Source: Streptomyces sp. MST-110588
GTDB lineage: Bacteria > Actinomycetota > Actinomycetes > Streptomycetales > Streptomycetaceae
Assembly (NCBI RefSeq): GCF_022695595.1
Contig: NZ_CP074380.1
Span: 3,093,501 to 3,157,500 of the forward strand
Reading direction: 5' to 3'
DNA length: 64,000 bases
The stretch's first letter is position 1. The number at the start of each line of letters is the position of its first letter. Position numbers and translations under genes: made by a program. This document shows, piece by piece, positions 44,129 to 53,065 of this stretch. The notes below the pieces were generated by a model that did not search any database, was not told the DNA's origin, and saw only the letters and a list, made by a program, of their open reading frames with translations.

Positions 44129-46588
44129 ATGACGCAGCGGGCGAGGACCGAAGTCGAGGGCCCCGGAACGGGCGGCGGACCGGCCGCCCGCCAGGACGCC
44201 GGCGATCAGCCGCGACACCCCGGCCTGAGCGCCGACGAGGTCGCCGAGCGGGTCTCCAGAGGCGAGGTCAACGACGTCCCCGTACGTTCCTCGCGCTCCA
44301 CCTCCGACATCGTCCGCTCCAACGTCTTCACCCGCTTCAACGCCATCATCGGCGTACTGTTCGTGATCATCCTGATCGTCGGGCCGATCCAGGACGGGCT
44401 GTTCGGCTTCGTCATCGTCGCCAACACCGGCATCGGCATCGTCCAGGAACTGCGCGCCAAGAAGACCCTGGACAGCCTCGCCGTCATCGGTGAGGCCAGA
44501 CCGAAGGTACGGCGCGACGGCGAGACGGCCGAGATCCCCACCTCCGAGGTCGTCCTCGGCGACGTGATCGAACTCGGGCCCGGCGACAAGGTGATCGTCG
44601 ACGGCGAGGTGCTGGAGACCGACGGCCTGGAGGTCGACGAGTCCCTGCTGACCGGCGAGGCCGACCCCGTACTGAAGAAGACCGGCGAGACCCTGATGTC
44701 CGGCAGCTTCGTCGTGGCGGGCGGCGGCGCGTTCACCGCGACCAAGGTCGGGCGCGAGGCGTACGCGGCCCGGCTCGCCGAGGAGGCGTCGCGCTTCACC
44801 CTCGTCCACTCCGAGCTGCGTACCGGCATCAGCAAGATCCTCAAGTACGTGACGTGGATGATGGTCCCCACCGCGATCGGCCTCATCCTCAGCCACCTGT
44901 TCACGCTGAACATGCCCGGTGACGCCGCCGTACGCCGGATGGTCGCCGGCATCGTCCCGATGATCCCCGAGGGGCTGGTCCTGCTCACCTCCGTGGCCTT
45001 CGCCGTCGGCGTGATCCGGCTCGGCCACAAACAGTGCCTGGTCCAGGAGCTGCCCGCGATCGAGGGGCTGGCCCGGGTCGACGTGGTCTGCCTGGACAAG
45101 ACCGGCACACTGACCGAGGGCGGCATGGACGTCGGCGAACTGCGGACGCTGAACTCCTGCGACGAGCAGCGGATCAAGGAGGTGCTGGGCGCCCTCGGCG
45201 CGTCCGACCCACGCCCCAACGCCTCCCTCCAGGCGATCATCGACGCCTACCCCGACTCCGGCCGGTGGCACCGCACCGACGCGCTCCCCTTCTCCTCGGC
45301 CCGCAAGTACAGCGGCGCGGCCCTGCGCGAGGCCGACGGGGACGGCGGGGCCGGCGGAAAGGACGGAGCCGACGGGCAGAGCACCACCTGGCTCCTGGGC
45401 GCCCCCGACGTCCTGCTGCCCTCCGGCGACCCGGCGCTGGCGGACACCGAGGAGCTCAACGCCCAGGGCCTGCGGGTACTGCTGCTGGCCCGCACCGACC
45501 GTGGCCTCAAGGACCCGGACGTGGCGCGGGAGGTGGAGCCCGCCGCGCTGGTCGTCCTCGAACAGCGGCTGCGACCCGACGCCGCCGAGACGCTGCGCTA
45601 CTTCGAGGAGCAGGGCGTCCAGGCCAAGGTCATCTCCGGCGACAACGCGGTCTCGGTGGGCGCGGTGGCCGGCAAGCTCGGGCTGCCGGGCGCCGGGTCG
45701 ACCGTGGACGCCCGCGAACTGCCCTCCGAAAAGGACGAGATGGCGGGTGCGCTGGAGGACGCCACGGTCTTCGGCCGGGTCACCCCGCAGCAGAAGCGGG
45801 AGATGGTCGGGGCGCTCCAGTCACGCGGCCACACCGTCGCGATGACCGGCGACGGCGTGAACGACGTACTCGCCCTGAAGGACGCGGACATCGGTGTCTC
45901 GATGGGCGCGGGCTCCGAAGCGACCCGGGCCGTCGCCCAGATCGTGCTGCTGGACAACAGCTTCGCCACCCTGCCCTCGGTGGTCGCCGAGGGCCGCCGG
46001 GTCATCGGCAACATCACCCGCGTGGCCACGCTCTTCCTGACCAAGACGGTCTACTCGGTGCTGCTGGCCATCCTGGTCGCCTGCTGGCAGATCCCCTACC
46101 CCTACCTGCCCCGGCACCTGACGCTGCTGTCGACCCTGACCATCGGCGTCCCGGCGTTCTTCCTGGCGCTGGCCCCCAACAAGGAGCGCGCCAAGCCGCA
46201 CTTCGTCCGGCGGGTGATGCGCTACTCGGTCCCCTCGGGCCTGATCACGGGCGTCGCCGCCTTCGTCACGTACATGATCGCCCGCGCCCATTACACCGGC
46301 CCCGACGCGCTGCCGGCCGAGACCAGCGCGGCGACACTGACCCTCTTCCTCGCCGCCATGTGGGTCCTGGCGATCATCGCCCGCCCCTACACCTGGTGGC
46401 GCATCGGTCTGGTGCTGGCGATGGCGGCGGGTTTCCTGGTCGTGCTGGTCACGCCCTGGCTCCAGCACTTCTTCGCCCTGCGGCTGGTCGGCACCACCAT
46501 GCCGTGGGCAGCGGTGGGCATCGCCGCCGTGACGGCGGTCGCGCTGGAGTTCACCTGGCGCTGGACGGCCCGCAGGTTCCCGGACTGA
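44129..46588 (+). CDS. P-type cation-transporting ATPase
   Basis: 819 residues. After a 40-residue Gly/Ala-rich leader come the actuator loop motif VDESLLTGEADPVLKKTGE, the membrane Pro motif GIVPMIPEGLVLLTSVAF, the phosphorylation site VVCLDKTGTLTEGG and the hinge MTGDGVNDVLALKDADIG. Ten hydrophobic helices are placed as in P2-type ATPases (Ca/Mg-like). No N-terminal heavy-metal binding CxxC domain is present, and a low-complexity Asp/Gly insert (GDGGAGGKDGADG) lies in the nucleotide domain. Ion specificity is uncertain; calcium or magnesium is likely. The last codons lie in a 21-bp hairpin with the stop in its loop. Confidence 0.9.
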   Translation: MTQRARTEVEGPGTGGGPAARQDAGDQPRHPGLSADEVAERVSRGEVNDVPVRSSRSTSDIVRSNVFTRFNAIIGVLFVIILIVGPIQDGLFGFVIVANTGIGIVQELRAKKTLDSLAVIGEARPKVRRDGETAEIPTSEVVLGDVIELGPGDKVIVDGEVLETDGLEVDESLLTGEADPVLKKTGETLMSGSFVVAGGGAFTATKVGREAYAARLAEEASRFTLVHSELRTGISKILKYVTWMMVPTAIGLILSHLFTLNMPGDAAVRRMVAGIVPMIPEGLVLLTSVAFAVGVIRLGHKQCLVQELPAIEGLARVDVVCLDKTGTLTEGGMDVGELRTLNSCDEQRIKEVLGALGASDPRPNASLQAIIDAYPDSGRWHRTDALPFSSARKYSGAALREADGDGGAGGKDGADGQSTTWLLGAPDVLLPSGDPALADTEELNAQGLRVLLLARTDRGLKDPDVAREVEPAALVVLEQRLRPDAAETLRYFEEQGVQAKVISGDNAVSVGAVAGKLGLPGAGSTVDARELPSEKDEMAGALEDATVFGRVTPQQKREMVGALQSRGHTVAMTGDGVNDVLALKDADIGVSMGAGSEATRAVAQIVLLDNSFATLPSVVAEGRRVIGNITRVATLFLTKTVYSVLLAILVACWQIPYPYLPRHLTLLSTLTIGVPAFFLALAPNKERAKPHFVRRVMRYSVPSGLITGVAAFVTYMIARAHYTGPDALPAETSAATLTLFLAAMWVLAIIARPYTWWRIGLVLAMAAGFLVVLVTPWLQHFFALRLVGTTMPWAAVGIAAVTAVALEFTWRWTARRFPD

Positions 46589-46615
46589 GTGACCGTCCGG
46601 GAACCTGCGGGCCGT
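46565..46615. terminator. 21-bp hairpin spanning the P-type ATPase stop codon
   Basis: The last 20 bases of the coding region (46565-46585) are a perfect inverted copy of 46595-46615. The stop codon TGA (46586-46588) sits in the 9-nt loop. Confidence 0.75.
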
Positions 46616-46617
46616 TC

Positions 46618-46646
46618 GAGGCCGGCGCGGCGCGCGCGCCGGCCTC
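46618..46646. terminator. Second strong hairpin between convergent genes
   Basis: GAGGCCGGCGCG (46618-46629) pairs with CGCGCCGGCCTC (46635-46646), loop GCGCG. With the previous hairpin it forms a bidirectional terminator between the ATPase and the secreted protein. Confidence 0.75.
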
Positions 46647-46668
46647 GCTCATCCGCTTACGCGTCGGG

Positions 46669-47442
46669 TCAGCGGACCTCGACGTAGATCCAGCCCGAAG
46701 TGACGGCCTGGGTCGTGACGTTGCCGGCCACGGACCAGCGGTAGTCACCGGACGCGCTCGCCTTGACGTTGAGCTTCACGGAGCCGTTCGCGGCGGCCTT
46801 GGCGGTCTTGACGTTGGTGATCGCCTTGGCGCCCTTCTTGCGGAACTGGAGCGTGGCGTTCTGGTGGCCGTACGCGGAGTACTGGCCGTTCCTCCAGTCC
46901 ACCCGCTTGAGCGAGCCGGAGACGGTGACGTCCTGGCCCTTCTTCGCGGGCTTCGGGGTGGCGGCGGCCGACATGGAGGCGGCACGCTTGACCGAGAAGG
47001 TCTTCGCGGAGAACTTCTGCCAGATGTCACCGTCGTTGCCGATGGCCCAGGCGTGCACCTTCCAGGTGCCGGCCAGCTCGTTCTTGTACAGCGGGTAGAG
47101 CGCTCCGAGCTTGACGGTCGCCGAGCAGGTGGCGGACGTACGCGTGTAGGAGCACTTCAGGTCGGCCCGGATCGCGGCCTGGGCCTTCTTCAAGGCGGTG
47201 CCGCGCCAGAGCTGGAGACCCACACCGCCGTACTGGCGGTAGATGCCCGAACGGTCCGTGGCCTTGAACGAGACCTTGACGGACTTGTCGCCGGCCCCGA
47301 CCACCACGTCCTTGCCGCCGTTGACGGTCAGGTTGGTGATCCGGGTGTCGCCCTTCATCTTGTCGGCGTGCGCGGCCGGAGCGGCCAGCGCACACAGGGC
47401 GGCGGTCGAAGCGAGCACGGCGACGGACGCGCTCTTGCGCAT
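46669..47442 (-). CDS. Secreted immunoglobulin-like repeat protein
   Basis: 257 residues from ATG 47442 (GGGGGATACAC upstream). A Sec signal peptide (RKSASVAVLASTAALCALAA, cleavage after AHA) is followed by two beta-sandwich-like segments: NLTVNGGKDVVVGAGDKSVK, KVSFKATDRSGIYRQYGG, then KKGQDVTVSGSLKRVDWRNG, QFRKKGAKAITNVK and the ending SGDYRWSVAGNVTTQAV. Two Cys flank a small loop (KCSYTRTSATCS). It is an extracellular, calcium-binding/DUF5707-like protein of unknown role, transcribed alone and convergent with the P-type ATPase. Confidence 0.7.
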   Translation of the reverse strand: MRKSASVAVLASTAALCALAAPAAHADKMKGDTRITNLTVNGGKDVVVGAGDKSVKVSFKATDRSGIYRQYGGVGLQLWRGTALKKAQAAIRADLKCSYTRTSATCSATVKLGALYPLYKNELAGTWKVHAWAIGNDGDIWQKFSAKTFSVKRAASMSAAATPKPAKKGQDVTVSGSLKRVDWRNGQYSAYGHQNATLQFRKKGAKAITNVKTAKAAANGSVKLNVKASASGDYRWSVAGNVTTQAVTSGWIYVEVR

Positions 47443-47639
47443 GTGTATCCCCCACAGGATGAGAGTGCGCGTGGCGCCCAAATGCACCACGCGCAACAAG
47501 TGGCTCAACTGTACGATTCGTCGCACAATTTTCACAGCTATTAACAATTTCTTCACGAGCCACTTAAATCACACGTGAATCACGCGTCACAGCCCAACCG
47601 CGACACGGCCCAGCCCCGGCTCGTCCCTGTCCCGGCCCC

Positions 47640-50600
47640 TCAGTCGAACCAGCGTGCCTCGGCCAGCTCGTCCACCCGCTCCGGGTCCTCCAGCAGCGCG
47701 GCCACCTCGAAACGGCGCGGCCACTGACCGGCCGCCCAGGCCAGGCCCGCCGCGACGCCCTCCAGGGTCGCCGCGTGCAACGTGCCGTCCGGCTCCCGGC
47801 GCCAGTCCAGCTCCGTACGCCCCTCCGGGCCGTCCACCACCAGCTCGTCGTGCTCCATGTACGCCTCGGGTGCGGCCGGGCCGAGCAGTTCGCGGACCGC
47901 GTCCGGGACCTCGTGCCGCGTCCCCTCCGAGCGCACCGGCGCCGCGAAGACCTCGCTCAGCCGCCGGACCTGGAACAGCTCCGCCAGCTCGGCGGCCCGG
48001 TCCGGACGTACGGGCAGCAGCGGCACCCCGGCGGCCAGCGGCAGCACGTCCGGCGCGTCGGCGACCACCGCCCGAGCCGCGTCCACCACCCGCACCGACC
48101 CGTCGACCACCGCGCGCACCTCGTCCGGCAGCGTGACCTGCTCCGGGTCCAGCTCCGCCAGCGCGCCGTACAGCGCGTGCAGTTGCCCCGGCGCCACCTC
48201 CGGTTCCGGGTCCGCCAGCCGGCCCAGCAGCTCCGCCGCGCCGCCCGGCTCCTCCAGCAGGGCGGCGACCGAGGTCCGTACACCCAAGGCACGCAGCACC
48301 TGCGCGTCCACCTCGCCGGCGTCCGCGGCCTCGTACAGCCCGGCCAGCAGCGGATCGCCGCCCGCGGACCGCAGACCCGCCGGGCGCCGGCCGTCCAGGA
48401 CAGGGTGCCCGCGCAGCCACCACGCGGTATAGGGCCGTACGGACTCGGTCGTCCCGTCCGGCAGCAGCACCCGCACCGGCGCGGTCAGCGCGTCCCGCAG
48501 CGGCGGCCGGGAGAGCATGGCCAGCGCCTGCGGCCAGGCGTCGTCGTCCACCAGGTCCAGGTCCCGTACGGCGACGATCTCGGTCGCCACCGGCGGCACG
48601 GGGGTCTCCGGCAGCCCGTCCAGGACGTCCTCGCACCACACGTCCACCGCGTCCAGCACGCCCACGTCGTCCGGCTCGGTGTAGTCCCCCTCGCGCGGCT
48701 CCAGCTCGTCAGGGTCCAGCACCACGTCCTGGGCCCGTACGAGCGTGAAGCCCGCCAGGACGCCCACGGCCGTCAGCGGCTGCTCACCCCAGCGCTCGGC
48801 CAGCTCCGCGTCCACCGCCGCCAGTTCACCCTCCCGGATGACGCGCTCGAAGTCGCTCCCCGGAAAGACCAGCTCCCCCGCGGGCGCGAGTTCGCCGTCC
48901 TCGTCCGGCAGCGCCAGCGCCCCCAGCCACGGCTCGTCACCGGGCGCCAGGTTCGCCTCCCGCACCAGCCCGAGCACGGTCTCCGCCAGCTCCTCGGCCC
49001 CCACCGGACCGTCCGCCGGGCCGTCCGCCGGGCCGTCCGCGAAGAACCCGAAGTCCTCCTCCGCGTCCAGCGACGCCGCCACCGCCGCCCGCACCTGCGG
49101 CGTGGTCAGCACGGCGCGCGGCGTGGCCGGGGTCGCCCCCAGCTTCTCCAGCAGCGGATGCACCGCGTCGGGGTGCGCCACCTTCAGCCCCAGCCGGGCG
49201 AGCGTACGGTGCCGGGCGGCCGGGTCGTCCGGGCCCGCCCCACCGTTCGGCTCCGCGCCGTCGCCAGGAACCGGCAGCAGCACCTGACGGGGACCGATGA
49301 CGGTCCGTACGCCGCCACCCGGCCGGATCGCCGGTTCCCCGGCCGCACCCGTCTCCTCGTACGCCTCCGGCTCCCCGCCCACGGAACCCGCCAGCGGCAC
49401 CGGCAGCCCGCTCAGCCGGTCCGGGTCGGTGCCGGCCAGCGAGTCGTACAGCCGCCACCACCAGCCGGGCGAGCGCTCGACACCCGCCAGCCGGTCGATG
49501 ATCTCGCCCAGCGGTACCCGGGCGACCCCCAGGGACCGCAGCTCGGAGCGCCGCTCCAGCCCGGCCGGCAGCAGACTCGGGAACAGCTCGGCCAGCACCG
49601 CGACCGTCGCCGCCCCGGCTCCCTCGGCCAGCTCCGCGTCCACCGGCCGCAGGACGTGCGGCCTCTCCTGCGCCCGCTCCCCGTCCCAGTCCGCGCGCTC
49701 CCCGGCCTCCTCCGCGACGCCGGCGTCCGCCGCCCCGCCGTCCGCCACCGCACCGTCCGTTGCCCCACCGACCGCCGCCGCGCTCGGCAGGAACCGCACC
49801 CGCGGCAGTTGCTCCAGCACCAACCGGCGCAAGCTCCCGTCCAGTTCGCTCTTCCCCAGCGGCCCCGGCACCAGGTCGAGCAGCCCCGCCGACACCGGCT
49901 CCCACGCGCCCAGCAGCTCCGTGTACGTCTCGGCCGCCCGCTCCACCAGGAAATCCGCGAGCCGGCCGGGCGCGACATGGCGGCGGGTCGGCTCCAGCGG
50001 GAAGGACGCGATCAGCAGCCCGGGCAGCCCGTGCGGCTCGTCCGTGGGCGTCGGCGCGTGCACCACCGGCGCGGTCGTCGGCCGCAGCGGCGCGCCGTCC
50101 CCGTCCACCGGCACCGCCCAGGTCACCGACCACACCGGCCGCAACCGCTCCTCCACCGGCCGCCCGGCCAGCAGCTCCGGCGTCAGCGCCCCGCCCCGGC
50201 GCGCCACCCGCCAGCGCGTGGCGCCGCGCTCGCTGTCCTCGATCAGCACATGCGGCCCGTCCTGGCTGCGCCGCAACTCCCGTACGCCCTCCGGCGTCTC
50301 GACGACCACCTCGGCCAGTCCCGGCAGCGTCAGCAGCAGCGCGTCGTCGATGCCGGCCAGCAGCCGCATCGCCAGGTCCTGCGCCGCGGCGTCGCGCAGC
50401 GGCAGCACCACCGCGGTGTCGTAGCCGTCCGGGGCGGAGCCCTCGGCGGGCAGCGGAAGCCGCAGCAGCGGTACGTGGCCGTCCCGGCGGCGCAGCTCGC
50501 CGCCGAGGCCGGGGCTGTGGGCGGCGACGGCATGCGTCAGCTCCCGGGCCTCGGCGAGCGACCAGCGCACACCGCCCGTACGGCCGATGAGCGCGGGCTC

Positions 50601-51002
50601 GTCACTGACCGCCAGCACCGCCGAGAAGCCGACACCGAAGCGGCCCACCGGCGTGACGGTGCCCTCTTCGCGCTTCGCGGAGGCGCGCAGCGTCGACAGC
50701 GACTCGACGCCGGTGGCGTCCAGGGGCGCGCCGGTGTTCGACGCGACCAGCACCGCGGGATCGTTTCCCTGCGCCGGATGCAGCGTCAGACGCAGCCGGC
50801 CGGGGACGCCGGCGCGGGCGGCGGCGTCCGAGGCGTTCTGCGCCAACTCCACGGCGAGGCGGTCACGGTACCCGCCGAGCGCGAGGTCCTCCTCCGCATT
50901 GGCATCCTCCCGGAACCGGGCCGGCGAGGCGGCCCAGGCGTCCAGCACGCCGCGCCGCAGCCGTGCGGTGCCGAAGGGGTCTGCCGATACCGGTTCGCTC
51001 AC
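47640..51002 (-). CDS. Sacsin-N/HSP90-like GHKL ATPase, giant protein
   Basis: About 1120 residues, starting at GTG 51002 (SEPVSADPFGTARLRRGVLD) with a GGGAGAG site; ATG 51014 or 51026 are alternatives. The N-terminal GHKL ATP pocket is clear: LAVELAQNASDAAARAGVPG (N-box), VLVASNTGAPLDATGVES (G1-like) and VTPVGRFGVGFSAVLAVSDE (G2). The rest is Ala/Leu/Glu-rich with repeated blocks (DGPADGPADGP) and no other domain I can name. It belongs to the sacsin N-terminal ATP-binding-like family of Actinomycetota. It may be a chaperone-like scaffold; the role is unproven. It is monocistronic in this window. Confidence 0.88.
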   Translation of the reverse strand: MSEPVSADPFGTARLRRGVLDAWAASPARFREDANAEEDLALGGYRDRLAVELAQNASDAAARAGVPGRLRLTLHPAQGNDPAVLVASNTGAPLDATGVESLSTLRASAKREEGTVTPVGRFGVGFSAVLAVSDEPALIGRTGGVRWSLAEARELTHAVAAHSPGLGGELRRRDGHVPLLRLPLPAEGSAPDGYDTAVVLPLRDAAAQDLAMRLLAGIDDALLLTLPGLAEVVVETPEGVRELRRSQDGPHVLIEDSERGATRWRVARRGGALTPELLAGRPVEERLRPVWSVTWAVPVDGDGAPLRPTTAPVVHAPTPTDEPHGLPGLLIASFPLEPTRRHVAPGRLADFLVERAAETYTELLGAWEPVSAGLLDLVPGPLGKSELDGSLRRLVLEQLPRVRFLPSAAAVGGATDGAVADGGAADAGVAEEAGERADWDGERAQERPHVLRPVDAELAEGAGAATVAVLAELFPSLLPAGLERRSELRSLGVARVPLGEIIDRLAGVERSPGWWWRLYDSLAGTDPDRLSGLPVPLAGSVGGEPEAYEETGAAGEPAIRPGGGVRTVIGPRQVLLPVPGDGAEPNGGAGPDDPAARHRTLARLGLKVAHPDAVHPLLEKLGATPATPRAVLTTPQVRAAVAASLDAEEDFGFFADGPADGPADGPVGAEELAETVLGLVREANLAPGDEPWLGALALPDEDGELAPAGELVFPGSDFERVIREGELAAVDAELAERWGEQPLTAVGVLAGFTLVRAQDVVLDPDELEPREGDYTEPDDVGVLDAVDVWCEDVLDGLPETPVPPVATEIVAVRDLDLVDDDAWPQALAMLSRPPLRDALTAPVRVLLPDGTTESVRPYTAWWLRGHPVLDGRRPAGLRSAGGDPLLAGLYEAADAGEVDAQVLRALGVRTSVAALLEEPGGAAELLGRLADPEPEVAPGQLHALYGALAELDPEQVTLPDEVRAVVDGSVRVVDAARAVVADAPDVLPLAAGVPLLPVRPDRAAELAELFQVRRLSEVFAAPVRSEGTRHEVPDAVRELLGPAAPEAYMEHDELVVDGPEGRTELDWRREPDGTLHAATLEGVAAGLAWAAGQWPRRFEVAALLEDPERVDELAEARWFD

Positions 51003-51038
51003 GTTCTCTCCCATGTTGTTCTGCAAGGGCGTGTGTTG

Positions 51039-51240
51039 TCAGGTGCTGTGCCGCCGGGGCTTGTGCATTGTGCCTGTGGCGGTGGTGGCGCGTGTGGGCG
51101 GCGGTTCGTTGTGGGTGGTTGCTGTGTGTGGCGCGATGCCTGCGGCGCGACCTTGTCGGTCATGTGCGGATTGTTTGGTCTTGGACCCGGTGCGGTCGGT
51201 GGGTGGGGTGGGGCGCGGTCGCACCGGGGCCACTCCTCGG
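51039..51240 (+). other. G/T-rich strand-asymmetric stretch
   Basis: About 200 bp upstream of the giant ATPase gene in which the + strand is strikingly G and T rich (GTGTTGTCAGGTGCTGTGCC, TTCGTTGTGGGTGGTTGCTG). The + strand turns C/A-rich after 51640. No protein-coding signal is convincing here. The rest of 51240-51470 shows only GC hairpins such as GTGCCCCCCTTCGGGGCAC at about 51394-51412. Confidence 0.5.
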
Positions 51241-51469
51241 GCCGTGTGCGTGGCTGGTACGCCGCAAAAGGAAGCCCGCGTCTTGCACACGGCCCTGCGG
51301 GGAGTCCCCGATACGCCCACGCCCGGCCGTCCCCGAGCCGCCAACCGTGACCACTAACGGCCCCAAGACCCGGCCGGTACGGCCGCCGTGGCGTGCCCCC
51401 CTTCGGGGCACGACCTCCGAAGTACGGCCACCCCGCCGGGTACGACCTCCCGTACGCCCGCCCTGTGCT

Positions 51470-51700
51470 GTTCCCACCAGGAGCCGCCTTCGGGGCACCA
51501 ACCCGCACGCAGGGCCACCTACCCACCCTCCCCCCAGGGGTGGGCGCGCTACCGGACGGGAGGGGTCGGGCCGGAGGGGGTGCGTATCAAAACGTAAAGC
51601 GAAGCAGTTTTGATACGCACCCCCGCAGGCCCGACCCCGCCACCCACCACCCAGCAAGCGCAAAGCGCCCACCCCACCAAACCCTCCCGCCGAAGGCGAA
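51470..51700 (+). repeat. Foldback element, copy A
   Basis: 231 bp nearly identical, in inverted orientation, to 63765-63994. The centre is an 18-bp perfect hairpin (51576-51593 with 51607-51624) with a conserved 13-nt loop GTAAAGCGAAGCA. Nested outer stems are GGTCGGGCC/GGCCCGACC (51564-51572 with 51628-51636) and GGGGTGGGCGC/GCGCCCACCCC (51537-51547 with 51665-51675). It sits between the giant ATPase and DUF3027 genes. A frame through the right half (TPAGPTPPPTTQQAQSAH) is shared with copy B. Confidence 0.9.
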
Positions 51701-51794
51701 CCGCACCCCGCACGGGGGAAGGGGGGAAGGGGGAACACCGCCACCGGGGTAACCCCACGGCGCACGGTCACCCAGAATCGGCCCCCCGCAAGGG

Positions 51795-52712
51795 TCAAGA
51801 GTGGCCGAGTTCCTCAGCCGGCCCGCTCTCCTCCACCGACCCCCCAGCCCGCTCCGGCCGCAACGGAAACGGTTCGATGACGGTCTCGTCGATAACCGGC
51901 GCGGCCGGCCGCGGCGGTTTAGGCATGATCGCGGCCTCCGAATGGCCGCCGCAGCCGTACCCGAGGGAGACGACCCGGCCGTCCGCCGGGGCGAACTCGT
52001 TGGCGCAGACACCGAACGCCTGGCGCAGGGAGCCGGCCAGGGGGACGAGGAAGCCGCAGGTCATGCAGGCGGCGGGGGCGGCCTGTGCCATGGGGGTCTT
52101 GGGGCCGTACGCCTCTTCCCAGCGGTCGGCCGCGGTGTGCAGGCCGTAGCGGGACAGGACGCGGGCGCGGCCCATGCCGATTTCCTGGGCGACGTCGGCG
52201 ACGCTGCCGCGGGCGGGGGCGGTGGGCTGGGCGGCCGGGGAGCCGGGGGTGACGTCGGCGTCCTCGGCGGCGGCGAGGTCCTGCATTTCTTCGGAGACGA
52301 CGGAGTTCGGCGGCGGGGTGTCCTCGCCGGAGACGCCCGGTTCCAGGCGCAGGTCCTCGGCCTCGGTGGGCAGCAGGTCGCCGGGGCCCATGTCGCCGGG
52401 GCGCAGCCGTTCGCTCCAGGGCACCCACTCGGGGGCGAGGAGGGCGTCGGGGCCGGGGAGGAGGGCCGCTTCGTCGAGGGTGACGTTCTTGGCGCGGGAG
52501 GCGCGGGTGACGGTGACGGCCCAGTGCCAGCCGCGGTAGCCCGGTTCTTTGCAGACGAAAAGGTGCGTGACGACGCGGTCCCCTTCGGCGACGGCGTCGA
52601 CGTGCTCGCCGACCATTCCCGGCAGCGCGGCCTCCTCGGCCGCCGCGCGGGCAAGGTCGACCGCCTCGGCGCACAGGCGGTCAGGGGTACGGCTTCGCAT
52701 CGCAGCACTCAC
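51795..52712 (-). CDS. DUF3027 protein
   Basis: 305 residues from GTG 52712 (SAAMRSRTPDRLCAEAVDLA). The family core spans VGEHVDAVAEGDRVVTHLFV, YRGWHWAVTVTRASRAKNVT and WVPWSERLRPGDMGPGDLLP. A cysteine/zinc-like C-terminal part carries ACMTCGFLVPLAGSLRQAFG, then CANEF and LGYGCGGHSEA. It matches a conserved actinobacterial family of unknown function, usually encoded beside the MFS, DUF2771 and mqnB genes seen here. Confidence 0.87.
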   Translation of the reverse strand: MSAAMRSRTPDRLCAEAVDLARAAAEEAALPGMVGEHVDAVAEGDRVVTHLFVCKEPGYRGWHWAVTVTRASRAKNVTLDEAALLPGPDALLAPEWVPWSERLRPGDMGPGDLLPTEAEDLRLEPGVSGEDTPPPNSVVSEEMQDLAAAEDADVTPGSPAAQPTAPARGSVADVAQEIGMGRARVLSRYGLHTAADRWEEAYGPKTPMAQAAPAACMTCGFLVPLAGSLRQAFGVCANEFAPADGRVVSLGYGCGGHSEAAIMPKPPRPAAPVIDETVIEPFPLRPERAGGSVEESGPAEELGHS

Positions 52713-53065
52713 AAGAATCGATTCTCTCTTCCACGCCGTCTCACGAGTGCGCCAGCCGGAGCTGTCCTGTCCTGTCCGGACGACCGGCGGGCCGGGGCGG
52801 GCGGAGCGGACCAGGGGACCGCGTCGACGTCCGCGCCCGATCGTCTCGGTCGAGCGCACCTTTACGAACCATTCTGCGGGATCGCGGCAAGGCGCGCGGC
52901 CAAGAGTGACCGCCGGTGGCGCGCTACACACGCTACCCCTTCAATCGTGTACGACCCCTCGGCGGGAGCGGCAAATGTCACCGCCGCGGGGTCGTGTCCG
53001 CGGCGCCTCGCGGAGGAAGCCGCGGAAACCGCCATGTCCTGGGCGAGTTGGGGCAGTATGACCAC
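52713..53065. other. 353-bp divergent promoter region
   Basis: The gap separates the DUF3027 and MFS genes. A CAGTAT -10-like hexamer (53054-53059) ends 6 bp before the GTG of the MFS gene. I see no gene or strong hairpin. Confidence 0.4.

Noticed and set aside
47775..51350. 1191-codon open frame on + opposite the giant ATPase
   Set aside because: Same artefact: an Arg/Gln/His-rich antisense frame without domain content. The minus-strand frame has the GHKL motifs.
51610..51715. Small conserved protein encoded by the foldback element (TPAGPTPPPTTQQAQSAH)
   Set aside because: Shared by both copies simply because their DNA is nearly identical; no initiation signal, and the frame starts inside the central hairpin.
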